NCBI GenBank assembly: GCA_025403435.1
Contig: CM046342.1
Location: forward strand, 15,936,519-16,000,518
Length of the DNA: 64,000 nucleotides
Source: Artocarpus heterophyllus
Taxonomy: Eukaryota > Streptophyta > Magnoliopsida > Rosales > Moraceae
Direction: 5' to 3'
Below the pieces are notes generated by a model. The model made no database searches and was not told the origin of the DNA. It saw nothing but the letters and a program-made list of their open reading frames with translations. The position numbers were made by a program, and so were the translations under genes. Below, piece after piece: positions 48,501 to 63,888 of the stretch (positions are counted from its first letter, which is position 1; each line of letters opens with the position of its first letter).

Positions 48501-51500
48501 TCTTCAAAATATATATCACTTTTGGATTGTTGGTCGCTGATAATTTTTATTATTCGATGTCCAGCGAAACCCCCAAGCGAAGGACTTGATTGGCAAGGCT
48601 GTGCCAAATTGGGCGTTGATATCGCAATTGTTTCACAGGGAATCTGCAACCGGCTGTCATGCGGTTGCTTCGGGTTCGACTCGTTTGACTGAAGCTCGTA
48701 GTCCGCAGAGAAGCAACTCCGAGCATGATGTTTGTACTGATCAGATGGACTTACAAGATGAGATCAATAACCCTGACGATAGGGCATACATTGCTCATTT
48801 GGCAGGACTTGATGGCCGCCGACCAGAAGTACGTGCCTGCAACATTGCTCCTACCTCTCGGAGAATTGGGAAGAGACAAGTGCGTAGCAAAGGTGTGGTG
48901 GATTCGGATGCAGCTACAACTGCCTTACAAAGCATCGCAGAGTCCCTATCCAGCCGCGGACGTAGTAAGGGCCATGGTGGTGGAAGCTCAGCAAATCAAC
49001 ACACGTCGGATGATGTGGAATGGAGGCAGTGCATAACAATCATGAATGCGATGAACCTAGGCCCAGATCAGTACGTGGATTTTACAGAATACCTATCAAC
49101 TAATCCCAAAGTCCAAACCGCGTTTCTCCTATCCAAAGAGGATTATCGCATGGCCTTTGTACAGAAAGGGGTCGCAAAAGTTCAAGCTCAACAACGACAT
49201 CCACCTGAGCGCACGCCTCCACCACCAGTAACGACGCAAGCGCCACCGCCTCCTTTCTTTCATCCTCCCGGCCAATTTCAGCAGGACCTTCCATATTTTC
49301 CACGTCCACCATATGGTGGACATGACGGATATTAGTTCATCTAATTATTGCATGCTTCCTATTTATTTTCCCTACCATTTGTTTACATTTGTCATGGACA
49401 ATTTTTTTCTGGATTGCATTAGACATAGCATTTTCTTAGAGTGTATTCTTCATTGCGTTATTTTTTATTGCATTACGTCCGTATTGCATTTTTCTGAACT
49501 GTAATCTTCATTGTAATTTGTTGGATTGTATTCTTCGGCGCTATAGCATTGTATTGTTGCTTAGGATGATGATGTTTTAATTTGTTGGTGAGGACATATA
49601 CTTCCCATACCAGGGTTTAATCTTGTTATATTAGTTGTTTACTATACTATATTGTATGAATGTCTGTGTTCAATAGGGTTTAGCTAACAACAATGATATA
49701 TCAATCCATGTTTTTCTAAAATCTCACAACATATATTACTAGCAGGGATTGTATGGCGGAATTTGGGGATGGAAGTTATAGAAATACCTCAGATGAGAAT
49801 TCAGACGACGATGAGGATATATATGACATTGGAGGCGCATCTGCGGCGATATATGCCACCGTAATTTTGCAGCCTCGTCAACAACGCAACACGTTGGGAA
49901 TGCCTGGATACGAACGAGTTTCTAATTTGTTGCATGGGCATCATAGTAGAATATATAATAAGATACGAATGGGTGCTGATACGTTTACAACACTTAGTGC
50001 AATAGTCCAAAACAAGGGTTTGTTAAGACCTAATCGCCATACCAATGTTGATGAACAATTGATGATTTTTTTAAATGTCATATCACAAAGCCAAACGAAC
50101 AGAGAGATGCAAGATTATTGGCAGCATTCAGGAGAGACAATTTCACGCTTATTCACACAGGGCCTCCATGCAATATGTGCATTGAGACATGATTTTATTC
50201 AACCGCCAAAATGGAATGAACTGTCCACGCTTGTTCAAACACATAGGAACAAGTACCTCCCCTGGTTCAAGGTAACTATCTCTAAAACTCAGGAAAAACT
50301 ATATTGTCATGTGTAAAATAGTTGTTTTAAATCACTTCACATTTTTATTTAATGAACAGGATTGCGTAGGCGCTATTGACGGTACACACATACCATGTAT
50401 TCCACCAAGCGCAGAAGCAAGAAGGTATATTAATAGAAAAGGATATCACTCACAAAATGTCATGGGCATTTGCGACTTTGAAATGAAATTTACTTTCATA
50501 TTAACTGGATGGGAGGGATCCGCCCATGATGCGCGAGTGTTACTAGACGCCATATCCGATCCAGAGAAGAACTTTCCAAGGCCACCGCCAGGTAGACGAG
50601 AAAGCAACTTATTGTTTAGATCTTTTAAGTCGACTTTTGAATTTTTCTAACACCACTTGTGATATGCTTAGGAAAATTCTATTTAGTAGATTCTGGCTAT
50701 CCCAACAGCAATTGTTTCCTTGCTCCATATCGAGGAGTTACCTATCACTTGCAGGAGTATCGAGAGCGTAGGCATGGTCCTCGTTCGCCAAGGGAGTTGT
50801 TCAACTATACGCACTCATCTCTTCGCAATTGCATTGAAAGAACTTTCGGTGTATGGAAGGCGAGATTCCCAATATTGAAGAGCATCAAGCCCTATCCATA
50901 CGACAAACAAAAGTTGATCCCAATTGCGTGTGCTGTGATTCACAACTTCATACGCATGTGGCAAAGCAATGATGAGATACTTCAGCAATACTATGATGAT
51001 GCACTACCAGTGGCTGAGATAGAAGGAGAAAATGTCTACGAAGAACATGGGTTGCAAGACGACGATGGGGTTGATGTCAGCCCATTTATTCAAAATAGAG
51101 GTGATAATGCCAGCATGAATGCTCGTAGGGATGCGATGGCAAATCAAATGTGGGAAGCTTATGCCCAACGCCCTTGGTACATAAGTCGGCATTAGTATTT
51201 CAATACAGCTTACTACATTAATGTTGGAACGTTGCTACGTTTTGGATTGTCGTCTAAAATAAACACTTTTTCCCCTCCTGTATACAATGAAATTGAAAAA
51301 GGAGCACATTCTTTGTATGGATTGAAATAAATTTTTTCTCGCAAATACATAATTGATTGGAGAGAGAATTGGATATTTCGGCAAATAGATAATAGCATGT
51401 ACATGGCAACAAGATTCAAGAGGCAACAAAAAGAGGACTTTTTAATACGATTATAACTCTAATTTTTTTTCGTATTGTGTTCATGTGTACCAAATATTGA

Positions 51501-54500
51501 TTTCTTATTGCATTCAATCAAATGAAACTAATTTATTCATATACCATTTTATGCTCTTTTTAAAAAATGGGCTATTTTTGTAAAAGAAAATTTTTTATTT
51601 TGATAAAAAGGCCACCAAAATTCTTAATCTAAATCTCACATGTACCAAACACATATTCATAACTCAAATCAGGATTTAAAAACTTACCAAACACATATTT
51701 CAATACTCTATCCAAATTTAATTTTAAATACTCTACCAACCAAACAATAACTCGAATTATAACTCAAATCACATTACTCAAATCATAATCCAAATCATAA
51801 TACTATTTAAAAAGAATTCAAATCACCATAATCCAAATCATAGCTTTTTCGTTGGCTTTTGCATACCTTGTGCACAAACAAGGCCCTGATAATCATCTTT
51901 TTCAAAAACAGAAGGAAAGAAAATTGGGAACTTTTGAAACCGTTTCAGTTTCTTACTTGATTAAACTTTCAATGTTATTTTTAAAGACTTTAGCAATTTA
52001 ATCTTAATTGCTCTTCATTTTTAGCTTTCTTCCAACAATAACATCGCCATTACAATTTTAATAATAGAACAAGTTGTTTTGAAAAGACAGAATATGTAGG
52101 TGCACGGTTTTAAAAGGTGGAAATAAAACCGAGGTGTTTTGTCTAATCGAGGCGAGGAGTAAGCCTCGAATGTTAAAAAAACAAAATCGTCAGATTGAAT
52201 AAAATTCATAAACATGTCACAACAAACAAAGCACACATTTAGTTCATGCCATAACAAATACACTTCAACAAATCAGAAAAACCACACTTAGTTCATGCCA
52301 TGACAAACAAAAAAACACACTAGTTCATGCGAAAACACACGCTTCTACTATTGAGCCTAACGTATTTTTTGTTTTTTTTTTTTTTTTTTTTTTTTTACTC
52401 TTTACACAACACACTTCAATGTTGTCTACTTGTCTCCCACGCTGCACCTGCACACACTCTCCACCGAGTCCCTCTTTTTTTAAACTCACTTTTTTTGTTT
52501 TTGAAAAACCACACTTTCATGTCAATGTCGTTGCACACACTGTATACATATATAAACATATATAACATTGAATCCATCTTTTTTTAGCCTTATAATATAA
52601 GAATATATATTATATGTCACACGCTTGTTGGGCCAATTGGCAAACACACACTATACTGTATTCTTTTATTATATTTTCTTATCCTTCTTCTGCTACACGA
52701 GTATTTTTTTTTTAAGATTTAGGTGAAGGTAAATGGGGCGGTTTTTGTGTAGCCCTAATACAGAATTCATTACTGCAGTAGGTAAGAGGGAAAAAAAAAC
52801 TACAGTAGAAACAAAAGAAAAGGAGAACAAAACCTGAGTGAGGACTGAGTGAGGAGGTCGGAATCTGGAGGTGGCTACGGCCAGTGGCTCTTCACTCAAT
52901 TGCAGGTCGCTGGTCAGAGGGGAGTGGGCTCAGAAGTTGTAGGGGCTGATGATGAGAGTCTGGATAATGAAGATGGGGGCTGCTGATGAAGAAGTGTCGA
53001 AGAAGAGGGGGTAGACTTCGGTTTTTAGAATCCCTTTGCATGTCTTTATCATAATAAAGCCCAATTTTGGTATTGGGCTGGCTTTCTTAAACAGAAAAAA
53101 AGAAAAAGGAAAAAATTTTGGGCTCAAAATAGGCCCAAACTGACCTACAATCTGAGGCTTACGCCTCAATGGCCTTGAGGTGTTTTACGCCTCAATGAAA
53201 AAAGGCGTACGCCTCTCCTGAGACATTCAAGGCTTAAGCCTTGAAACGCTGATGTGCAACCTCGATCTGAGGTGCGTCTCGAGGCATACGCCTCGAATGC
53301 CTTTTTAAACCATGTGTAGGTGTATAATAACTAAATTTCTTCTATCTAAAAAAAAAAAACCTCTGCAGTATCTTGGTCTGAATTTGAAAGCTAAGAAATT
53401 TCTAGTTTAGAAAAAAAAAATATTTGTATGCAAGAATTAGGGATTTTTTTAACCGAGGGACATTTAATTCAAGGACTATAACAAATAAGGACTATTTCTT
53501 CTCTGAGGACTATTTCTATATGGAAGAAAGTTTGGGGACTTATTATGAGTCAGATTTAATAGTTTCCATGTAAACTTTGACTGAGGGACTATTCACGAGA
53601 TATTTTCTCAATCTAGGGACTATTCATAAAGCAAAATTGACTATAATGACTAATTCTATAATCTGTCACAATCTGCAAGCCTCTGAAGCCCCTCTTGTGA
53701 CCCATCTGCACAACCCTCCGTCATGATCTGCCCACCCCTGTGCACGCCTGCCATCTGCACAAAACTGCGAATATTGTCAGTATCTCCAACCCCAGCGATC
53801 TCTGAGCTCCGTGATAATAACACCAGCTCTGGCGATGCAAGTTTCTCCCATCTTTGGCGATGCTAGTCCCGCCATCTGCACAAAACCGCTAATGTCATTG
53901 GGATCTCCAACCCTGGCGATCTCCGAGCTCCGCAACAACAACACTGGCTCTGCTGATGCAAGATCCTCCCATCTTCGGCTACGCTAGGTGTGCCCAACAA
54001 CACACACACACACACTAAAGAAGAAAAAAACTGAAAGCTTTTTGTTATAATTTTTTTTTTGCTCTGATGATTTTTCCCTCCCTTTGTTGAAGAGTGCAGC
54101 ATTTTGGTTCAGATTTTTTATTTGTCTTTAAAAAAATATTTGATTCTTTTTTTGGCCTTAAGTAGTGGGTCATGTGTGACACATGCGACATTTTCCGTCC
54201 AAAGTTTAGCAGAAGTTGAGCGTTAGACTATCATTGTAATTTGTAATATAAACATTGATTCGGGGAGATATTTGGCCAAAAAAATTAATTTGAGGACCAA
54301 ATTGTTTCAAACTTAAAGGTAAATGGGCCTTTAGAGCGATTAACCCTATAGTTTTCAGTTTTCTACTTTTTATCTATGGCAAGTTAAGAAGATATTTCTT
54401 TTGTACGCATGGTAACCGTTGGCAAACCATGTCTAAGATACCAATGGTTCTTAATTACAGATAACACTGGAAACAAACAAAAGTCAACAAGATCTGAAAA

Positions 54501-55455
54501 GTCAACAAAACCTGCAGCTGAACCAGAAATTTCGATCTCAAGACTGGATATCCGTGTTGGCCTGATTACAAAAGCACAAAAGCATCCAGATGCTGATTCT
54601 TTATACGTAGAGGAGATTGATGTGGGTGAAGGTCAGCCTAGAACTGTTGTTAGTGGACTTGTCAAGTACATACCTTTAGAAGAAATGCAGGTATAATTCT
54701 TTGCCTTCACAGATCTCTCAGTGATGATATTTTAACTGTACTTTTCAATTTTTAGGAAGCATCTATTATCTGTTGTTAATTCACCTTAATATTCATTTGG
54801 CAGAACCGTAAGGTCTGTGTTCTTTGCAACCTGAAGCCTGCAACCATGCGGGGCATAAAGTCGCAAGCAATGGTTCTTGCTGCTTCCAACAGCGACCATA
54901 CCAAGGTAAAGTAACCCCATTATTCTTGACCCTGCTCTTGGCAATATCATGTTGAGATACTTTTATTCATTTTTATACATGTATTAATTAATCTTTATAA
55001 TGAAGTTTAGTCAGAAACAAAAGGGACTTTTGTCAATGCATTTCTTTTTTTTTTTTAATCTATTCTTCTTTCATTGGAATATGCAATATTTCCAGAAAAA
55101 TGTGTTTCTAGGAAAAACAGTGTATTCTTATAGTTAAAGAAGTTTGCAACATTGTCCAAATTGAAGCTTTGTTGTGTTTTAATTTTTGTTAATTTAATTT
55201 TCTTCACTGATGGTTCATTTTCAGGTTGAATTGGTTGAGCCACCGAAATCTGCTAATGTTGGAGAGAGGGTTTCATTTCCGGGCTTTGCAGGGCAGCCTG
55301 ATGATGTTTTGAACCCGAAGAAGAAAGTGTGGGAAACATTGCAAGTGGACTTGCATACTAACACAGATCTGGTTGCTTGCTACAAAGATATTCCCTTCAC
55401 GACATCGGCCGGTGTTTGCACTGTGTCTACCATCTCTGAGGGATCAATTAGGTAA
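39541..55455 (+). CDS. MetRS: Methionyl-tRNA synthetase, cytosolic, 17 exons (one frameshift)
   Basis: The enzyme charges tRNA-Met with methionine in the cytosol. Exons by splice consensus: 39541-39682, 39851-39995, 40261-40414, 40580-40735, 41099-41329, 41437-41580, 42258-42348, 42472-42578, 42687-42801, 43353-43471, 43576-43641, 43789-43918, 44026-44166, 44581-44701, 54461-54690, 54804-54905, 55225-55455. They total 2425 nt, about 807 residues, like other plant MetRS. The class I HIGH-type motif is '[11 protein letters not shown]', the zinc-binding domain carries CDTC and CEKC pairs, KMSKS appears as 'GKFSKSKG', and the C-terminal EMAPII-like tRNA-binding domain starts at '[10 protein letters not shown]' and ends '[17 protein letters not shown]'. 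All phases agree except one extra base near 43807 in exon 12 (after FWR), which would truncate the protein. Intron 14 holds three nested transposons. The frameshift could be real or an assembly error. Confidence 0.93.
44187..44203. repeat. (AC)n microsatellite in MetRS intron 13
   Basis: A short perfect AC run. An (AT)n run of about 20 bases followed by oligo(T) lies further on at 44391-44419 in the same intron. Confidence 0.9.
44716..44900 (+). repeat. MULE left terminal inverted repeat
   Basis: It pairs with 54165-54346 in inverted orientation, with many substitutions and small indels. The pairing is clear through the words GCTCTA-AGG and TTTGGTCCTCAAA. Confidence 0.8.
45122..45472. repeat. 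Dispersed repeat, copy 2 (see 38300-38655)
   Basis: Colinear with 38300-38655 over about 350 bp in the same orientation. It lies inside the MULE, between its left subterminal region and the Harbinger element, so it is either part of the MULE or a further insertion. Confidence 0.75.
46360..46670 (+). other. Putative 5' leader exon of the Harbinger Myb-like gene
   Basis: A GC- and CT-rich stretch with many TCTC words ends at a perfect splice donor gtaagt (46671). An acceptor-like ccgcaag directly precedes the ATG at 48152. A leader exon spliced over 1.5 kb is a reasonable inference, with no direct proof. Confidence 0.4.
47269..47293. repeat. (TGT)n microsatellite
   Basis: About eight perfect TTG units inside the putative leader intron of the Harbinger element. 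Confidence 0.9.
48152..49335 (+). CDS. Harbinger Myb/SANT-like DNA-binding protein
   Basis: This is the second protein of PIF/Harbinger elements, which binds DNA and helps bring the transposase to the nucleus and the element ends. Exon 1 is 48152-48463 (donor gtgagt) and exon 2 is 48565-49335 (acceptor tgtccag). Phase is zero at the junction and the product is 360 residues. Residues about 12-120 form the Myb/SANT-like domain: '[20 protein letters not shown]', '[15 protein letters not shown]', '[12 protein letters not shown]' and, after the splice, '[20 protein letters not shown]'. The C-terminal tail from about residue 315 is Pro/Gln-rich. No stop or frame change is visible. It lies 417 bp upstream of the transposase gene, on the same strand. 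Confidence 0.88.
49753..51195 (+). CDS. Harbinger DDE transposase (HARBI1-like)
   Basis: This nuclease cuts and joins the transposon ends. Exons: 49753-50271, 50360-50591 and 50672-51195, all with GT-AG borders and matching phases, giving 424 residues without interruption. The N-terminal part is acidic ([13 protein letters not shown]), followed by a helix-turn-helix-like region around '[20 protein letters not shown]'. The DDE_Tnp_4 catalytic core shows Asp in '[12 protein letters not shown]', '[12 protein letters not shown]', Asp in '[13 protein letters not shown]' and Glu in '[18 protein letters not shown]', then '[12 protein letters not shown]'. All three catalytic acids are in place. Length is typical for plant PIF/Harbinger transposases. 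An upstream extension of exon 1 is possible, since the ATG follows an acceptor-like tagcag. Confidence 0.92.
52103..53314. mobile_element. hAT-type non-autonomous element (1.2 kb) with perfect 8-bp TSD
   Basis: Left end CACGGTTTTAAAAGG; right end in reverse complement CATGGTTTAAAAAGG. The 8-mer TGTAGGTG directly flanks both ends (52095-52102 and 53315-53322), the duplication size of hAT elements. The subterminal parts carry palindromic words such as gaggcgtacgcctc and aaggcttaagcctt. No transposase was seen. A GC-richer stretch at 52830-52940 may be captured sequence. It lies inside the MULE, right of the Harbinger element. Confidence 0.85.
53750..53990. repeat. Imperfect tandem duplication, 2 x 121 bp, GC-richer
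   Basis: Units start at 53750 and 53871 with gccatctgcacaaaac and contain atctccaacc, gagctccg, ggctctg or agctctg, and gatgcaag in the same order. Composition differs from the AT-rich surroundings, suggesting a captured host fragment inside the MULE. No protein match was recognised. Confidence 0.75.
54165..54346 (-). repeat. MULE right terminal inverted repeat
   Basis: Inverted counterpart of 44716-44900. It ends ...cgattaaccc at 54346, next to the degenerate 9-bp target repeat. Confidence 0.8.
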
Positions 55456-56542
55456 AACTTAAGCGCTAAAGGGGGAAAGAAAAAGAAAAGAAAAGAAAAG
55501 AAATAGAAAAGATTCCTATTCATTGAGAGAAGGAAGAAGGAAAACCCAAGATTTTGACTGCTACTTCTAACCTTGCTATTGTATCTTGTACTTGCGGAGG
55601 TGCAATTCTGTGTAAGATGCTTAATTTAAAAAAAAGAAAAAAAACATTCAGTTTGTTTATCTATCTGTGAACTATAATCCATTACTTCTATTATATAATA
55701 GTACCATTATGTAAGTGGGGAAATGGGGTAAGTGCGGCTGGCAAGTATCTGGCAATTGCTTGGGATTCTTAAAGTGGTTGGCAAGAACCGGTTGACTGGG
55801 GTAGTAATTGTGAAGGAAAACTACAGTTCGTTTTGCATGCTGAATTAGTTACGCTCCTTGTACCTTGTACCTTGCATGCTGAAATAGCTACGCTTCTTGT
55901 TCTAGGTTAGTTTGAAATACTCCAATCTTGAGGTATAACCTAGGCCATATTGACAACGCTCGAATGTGGTGAACTCTTTTGTTTGTACTGCCTTCTTGGA
56001 TTGACAAGGTTACTACTGCAAGCCTTTGGTTGCGTATGCTCTGAAACTCTTTTTTTTTTTTTTTTTGGAGTATAGGTTTTCGACATTTCTTTCTTTTTCG
56101 GAATGAAGTGGAATTAGCCACTTTACAAAAAAGAAGTGGAATTAGGGGTGTGATTTGATTTGTTTCGTGTGAGTGCTTGGTTATTAATTTGCTTTGTTTT
56201 TATTTTTTATTACTTTGTTCTTATATCCTTGGAAGTACAAGTCTTGCTCTTGAGATATTTGTCTCAAATGGTTATGACATTGGTAATTTTGAATATGGCT
56301 ATAGTTGGGTTTGAAAAAAAGTTTGCTAAATGTGAAGAAAAGGTTGTCAATTGCTCGTTAAGGAGTCAGAATTCATTTGTTGAGTCTTGCTTTTTGCAAG
56401 CGGAACTGTGCTGATGCCTACGACATCTATTGTTGTTGGTACCTCCATTGTGGAGTCAATTGAGGGGGTGGAAAATGCTCGACAATAGAATTGTGCTTCA
56501 AAGTGCTTTAGTTTATCTTTTAGAATCAATTTTAAAATCTTA
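55456..56542. other. MetRS 3' UTR and downstream region, no gene
   Basis: It begins with an (AAAAG)n-like purine stretch (55480-55503). There is no further coding signal. It contains oligo(T) at about 56050-56066. Confidence 0.5.
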
Positions 56543-56649
56543 GAGCCCGTTTGGTTCGAGTGTTTGAATAAATATTTAAATTTTTATGAGAGAAAATACT
56601 GTGGTAAAATGATTCGAACCGTGATTCGAATCACGAAACAAACGCACCC
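56543..56649. mobile_element. Small PIF/Harbinger-type MITE (107 bp), TTA target duplication
   Basis: Left end GAGCCCGTTTGGTTCGAG; right end in reverse complement GGGTGCGTTTGTTTCGTG, matching at 13 of 18 positions. TTA flanks both ends (56540-56542 and 56650-56652). It is short and AT-rich inside. The ends resemble those of the MITE at 14784-15328. Confidence 0.8.
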
Positions 56650-56779
56650 TTAATGTCCATCTTTGGACCCAGGTTGTGGAAATTTTAAATCTGAGTTTTG
56701 AAAGAGTGAGTTTTTAGAACTTCTTCGTCATAGATTTCCCCACTTGGCATTGGTTTAAAAAAAAGTGTCAACAAAAAAC

Positions 56780-58087
56780 AATTCTAGTCCCGACCCCACA
56801 CTTTCAAGCTTTTCACAGTTGGTAGTGCTGATTTGCAAGATGCAAAAGTGGAAGATTTAATTCTTGAAAGCAGAACTGGCTGGGACTCAAATCGTTTGAA
56901 TGAAACATTATGGCCGGTGGATGCAGAACTAGTCTTACAAATCCCTGGTTGTCGTGTTCCCAAGCCGGATATTCTGATTTGGCGTCATGACTCTAAAGGA
57001 GAAGACGCTGTGAAATTCGGTTACAAGGCAATGAGAGCTTTTAGGGAGGAGGCAAGTACATCAGCCCTTTCTGGTTTCCATACATGGTGGAATTTTTTGT
57101 GGAATCTGTCTCTTCCATCTAAAGTTAAGATTTTTCTTTGGAGGTGTTTTCACAAGATTTTGCCAACGGGTGCTACATTGCATAATAGGAAGTTGGATTG
57201 TAGTAAAATCTGTCCCCGATGCTGTAATGGTGAGGAAACTATCTTCCACTTTTTGATATCTTGCGACTTTAATAGGGATGTTTGGAATCGCAGTGTTTTC
57301 GGTAAACTGGTTTCTAATTTTAGAGGTTTCTCAATAAAAGAGTTTCTCCTCTATATGCGTAAGTAAGTCGGGGAAGAAAGAGGATTTTCTGATTTTAGCA
57401 GTCCTTTGGTTGTTGTGGCATGAGAGAAATAAGTTCGTACATAAAGGGAGACTTAAAACAGATGCTATGATTGTCCACGACCAAGGATTATGGCTTTTCA
57501 ATTGTCAAAAAAATCCAAAAATAGCCTCAATTACCAGGTGAATACGTCTCACTGATCACCACAGACTTGGGTGGCACCCCCGGAGGGCACTATAAAACTA
57601 AATGTTGATGCTTCTGTGTAGCCTGATGAAAACAGAATCCGGTTCGGGCCTATTCTGCGTGATTTAGATGGTTTCGCCTTGGGTGCTATGTCTAAGTGCT
57701 GTGATGGTATTTTTTCTCCTTTGATGGCTGAATGTATAGCTATCCAGGAGGGGTTACATTTCATGTGAGACTCTGGTTTTCGACAGCCAACAGCTGAGAG
57801 TGATGCTTTGCAAGCAATCCAAGGTGTTAATTGTCCGAATTCTCTATCTCCTGAAGGACCCATTGTTGCTGGTATTTTGTACTTGATTAATAGGCTTGGT
57901 GGTGGTTCTTGTTGCTCTATCTCTCGTAGTGTGAATAGAGCAGCCCATACACTATTTTGCTCCTACTCACCATGTTGAGAGATTCTCGCTGGAAGAAGTG
58001 CCTGATTGTATTTCTCAAGTTGTGCTTGATGATTTGTGCCAACGATAATTGAATCCAGCCGTTTTCACTTTCAAAAAAAAAAAAAAA
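56780..58087 (+). mobile_element. 5'-truncated LINE (L1-type) 3' end with poly(A)
   Basis: The fragment begins inside the reverse-transcriptase ORF2 near its end (a 'RPHTFKLF' word). It contains the zinc-binding RT domain 'WWNFLWNLSLPSKVKIFLWR', 'CPRCCNGEETIFHFLISC', then 'LWLLWHERNKFVHKG' and an RNase H-like domain at 57549-57960 ('LNVDAS', 'GPILRDLDGFALGAMSKC', 'AECIAIQEGL', 'ESDALQAI'). It finishes with 15 A at 58073-58087. Stops (for example TAA at 57364 and TAG near 57619) make it dead. 5' truncation plus a 3' A tail is the normal product of LINE insertion. I could not fix the target duplication. Confidence 0.85.
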
Positions 58088-58911
58088 TGCTAGTCTATTC
58101 AAAAATTAAGAGCCCAATAGCCAAACTTCCAATTTTTGTCTATTTTTTAGGAATTGGAATTGGTCTAAATTGCCAAAAATTGCCAATGTAATGACATCAT
58201 AGCACCAGTATTGGCATTAGTATTAAAACATGTCAATGCTAAATACTGCCACTAAAATGCACCAGTATTGTTGCCATAAGAAATAGTAAGAGGGCGACTC
58301 TACTCAGACGTCCCGCTTGACTTTCAACACACGCCTTAAAATTACAACTTGCACTTTCTGGTCTATTCAAATTATAAAATTATATAACTCTAAAATTTTA
58401 TGCATCTTTATAGGTATTGGCATTGGTTCAAACTCACCAAAAATTGGTTAGTATTGATATTTGCATTTACATTAAAAATACCTGATACTATTAACATATA
58501 GAACTATAAAAAAAAAAAAAAAATGAATGTAGATGCTAAAGACCATTAATAAACATGGTGCTGATACTGCCGTCATAATTATTGATTGGATGATTCTACT
58601 CAGACACCCAACTGTTGATACACTCTTTTTAAAAAACAATTTCCATAACTCTTGACAATATTGAAAAAATGATATTACCATGACAAAAATTAAACCAAAG
58701 AAATAATTACAATAATATGAACTGATAGAAGGTAAATTGATCACATGAATTTTCATATTCATGTGAAAATTTGATAGTCTAGGAACTCCTCTGATCTTTA
58801 TTACGTTAAATTAAAATTAGAAGTTCTGTCAAAAACTCAAATTGACAAACTGAGAGGACATAAGGAACTAATTGTTTTTAATGTCGTACAAATGCATGAA
58901 ACCAGAGAATA
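58088..58911. other. AT-rich spacer between the LINE and the beta-glucosidase relic
   Basis: No gene was seen. A word ggcattggt(c/t)-aaa...gccaaaaattg recurs at about 58150-58190, 58200-58230 and 58410-58460, suggesting a small imperfect repeat. Oligo(A) lies at 58509-58523. Confidence 0.5.

Positions 58912-63888
<4,977 letters not shown>

Larger units (their letters stand above)
46029..51886 (+). mobile_element. PIF/Harbinger transposon, apparently complete (5.9 kb)
   Basis: Left end GGGGTTGTTTGGTTGG; right end in reverse complement GGGCCTTGTTTGTGCAC. They share GGG, then TTGTTTG. TTA precedes the left end (46026-46028); TGA follows the right end, one change from the expected TTA duplication. 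Inside are the two genes that define the superfamily, both on the + strand and both free of stops: a Myb/SANT-like protein (48152-49335) and a DDE transposase (49753-51195). Subterminal regions carry tgtttggt-type words and ctcaaatca repeats. Nothing in the coding sequence prevents activity. Only the imperfect termini argue against it. Confidence 0.9.
44716..54346. mobile_element. Mutator-like element (MULE) with long TIRs, host of nested insertions
   Basis: The left end GGTTTAATAGCTCTAGAGG and the reverse complement of the right end GGGTTAATCGCTCTAAAGG match. Similarity continues for roughly 180 bp: both carry tttggtcctcaaa, aatttt followed by ggc, aa-atctccc and a GGA-GAAAA word. Subterminal parts further in also match (tagtcaattttg, aaatagt). 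Flanking 9-mers AATGGTTTT (44707-44715) and TATAGTTTT (54347-54355) agree at 7 of 9 positions, fitting an old 9-bp MULE target duplication. Without the Harbinger and hAT elements inside, about 2.5 kb remain. No MULE transposase was seen, so the element is non-autonomous. A GC-richer internal part (53650-53990) may be captured host sequence. Confidence 0.8.
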
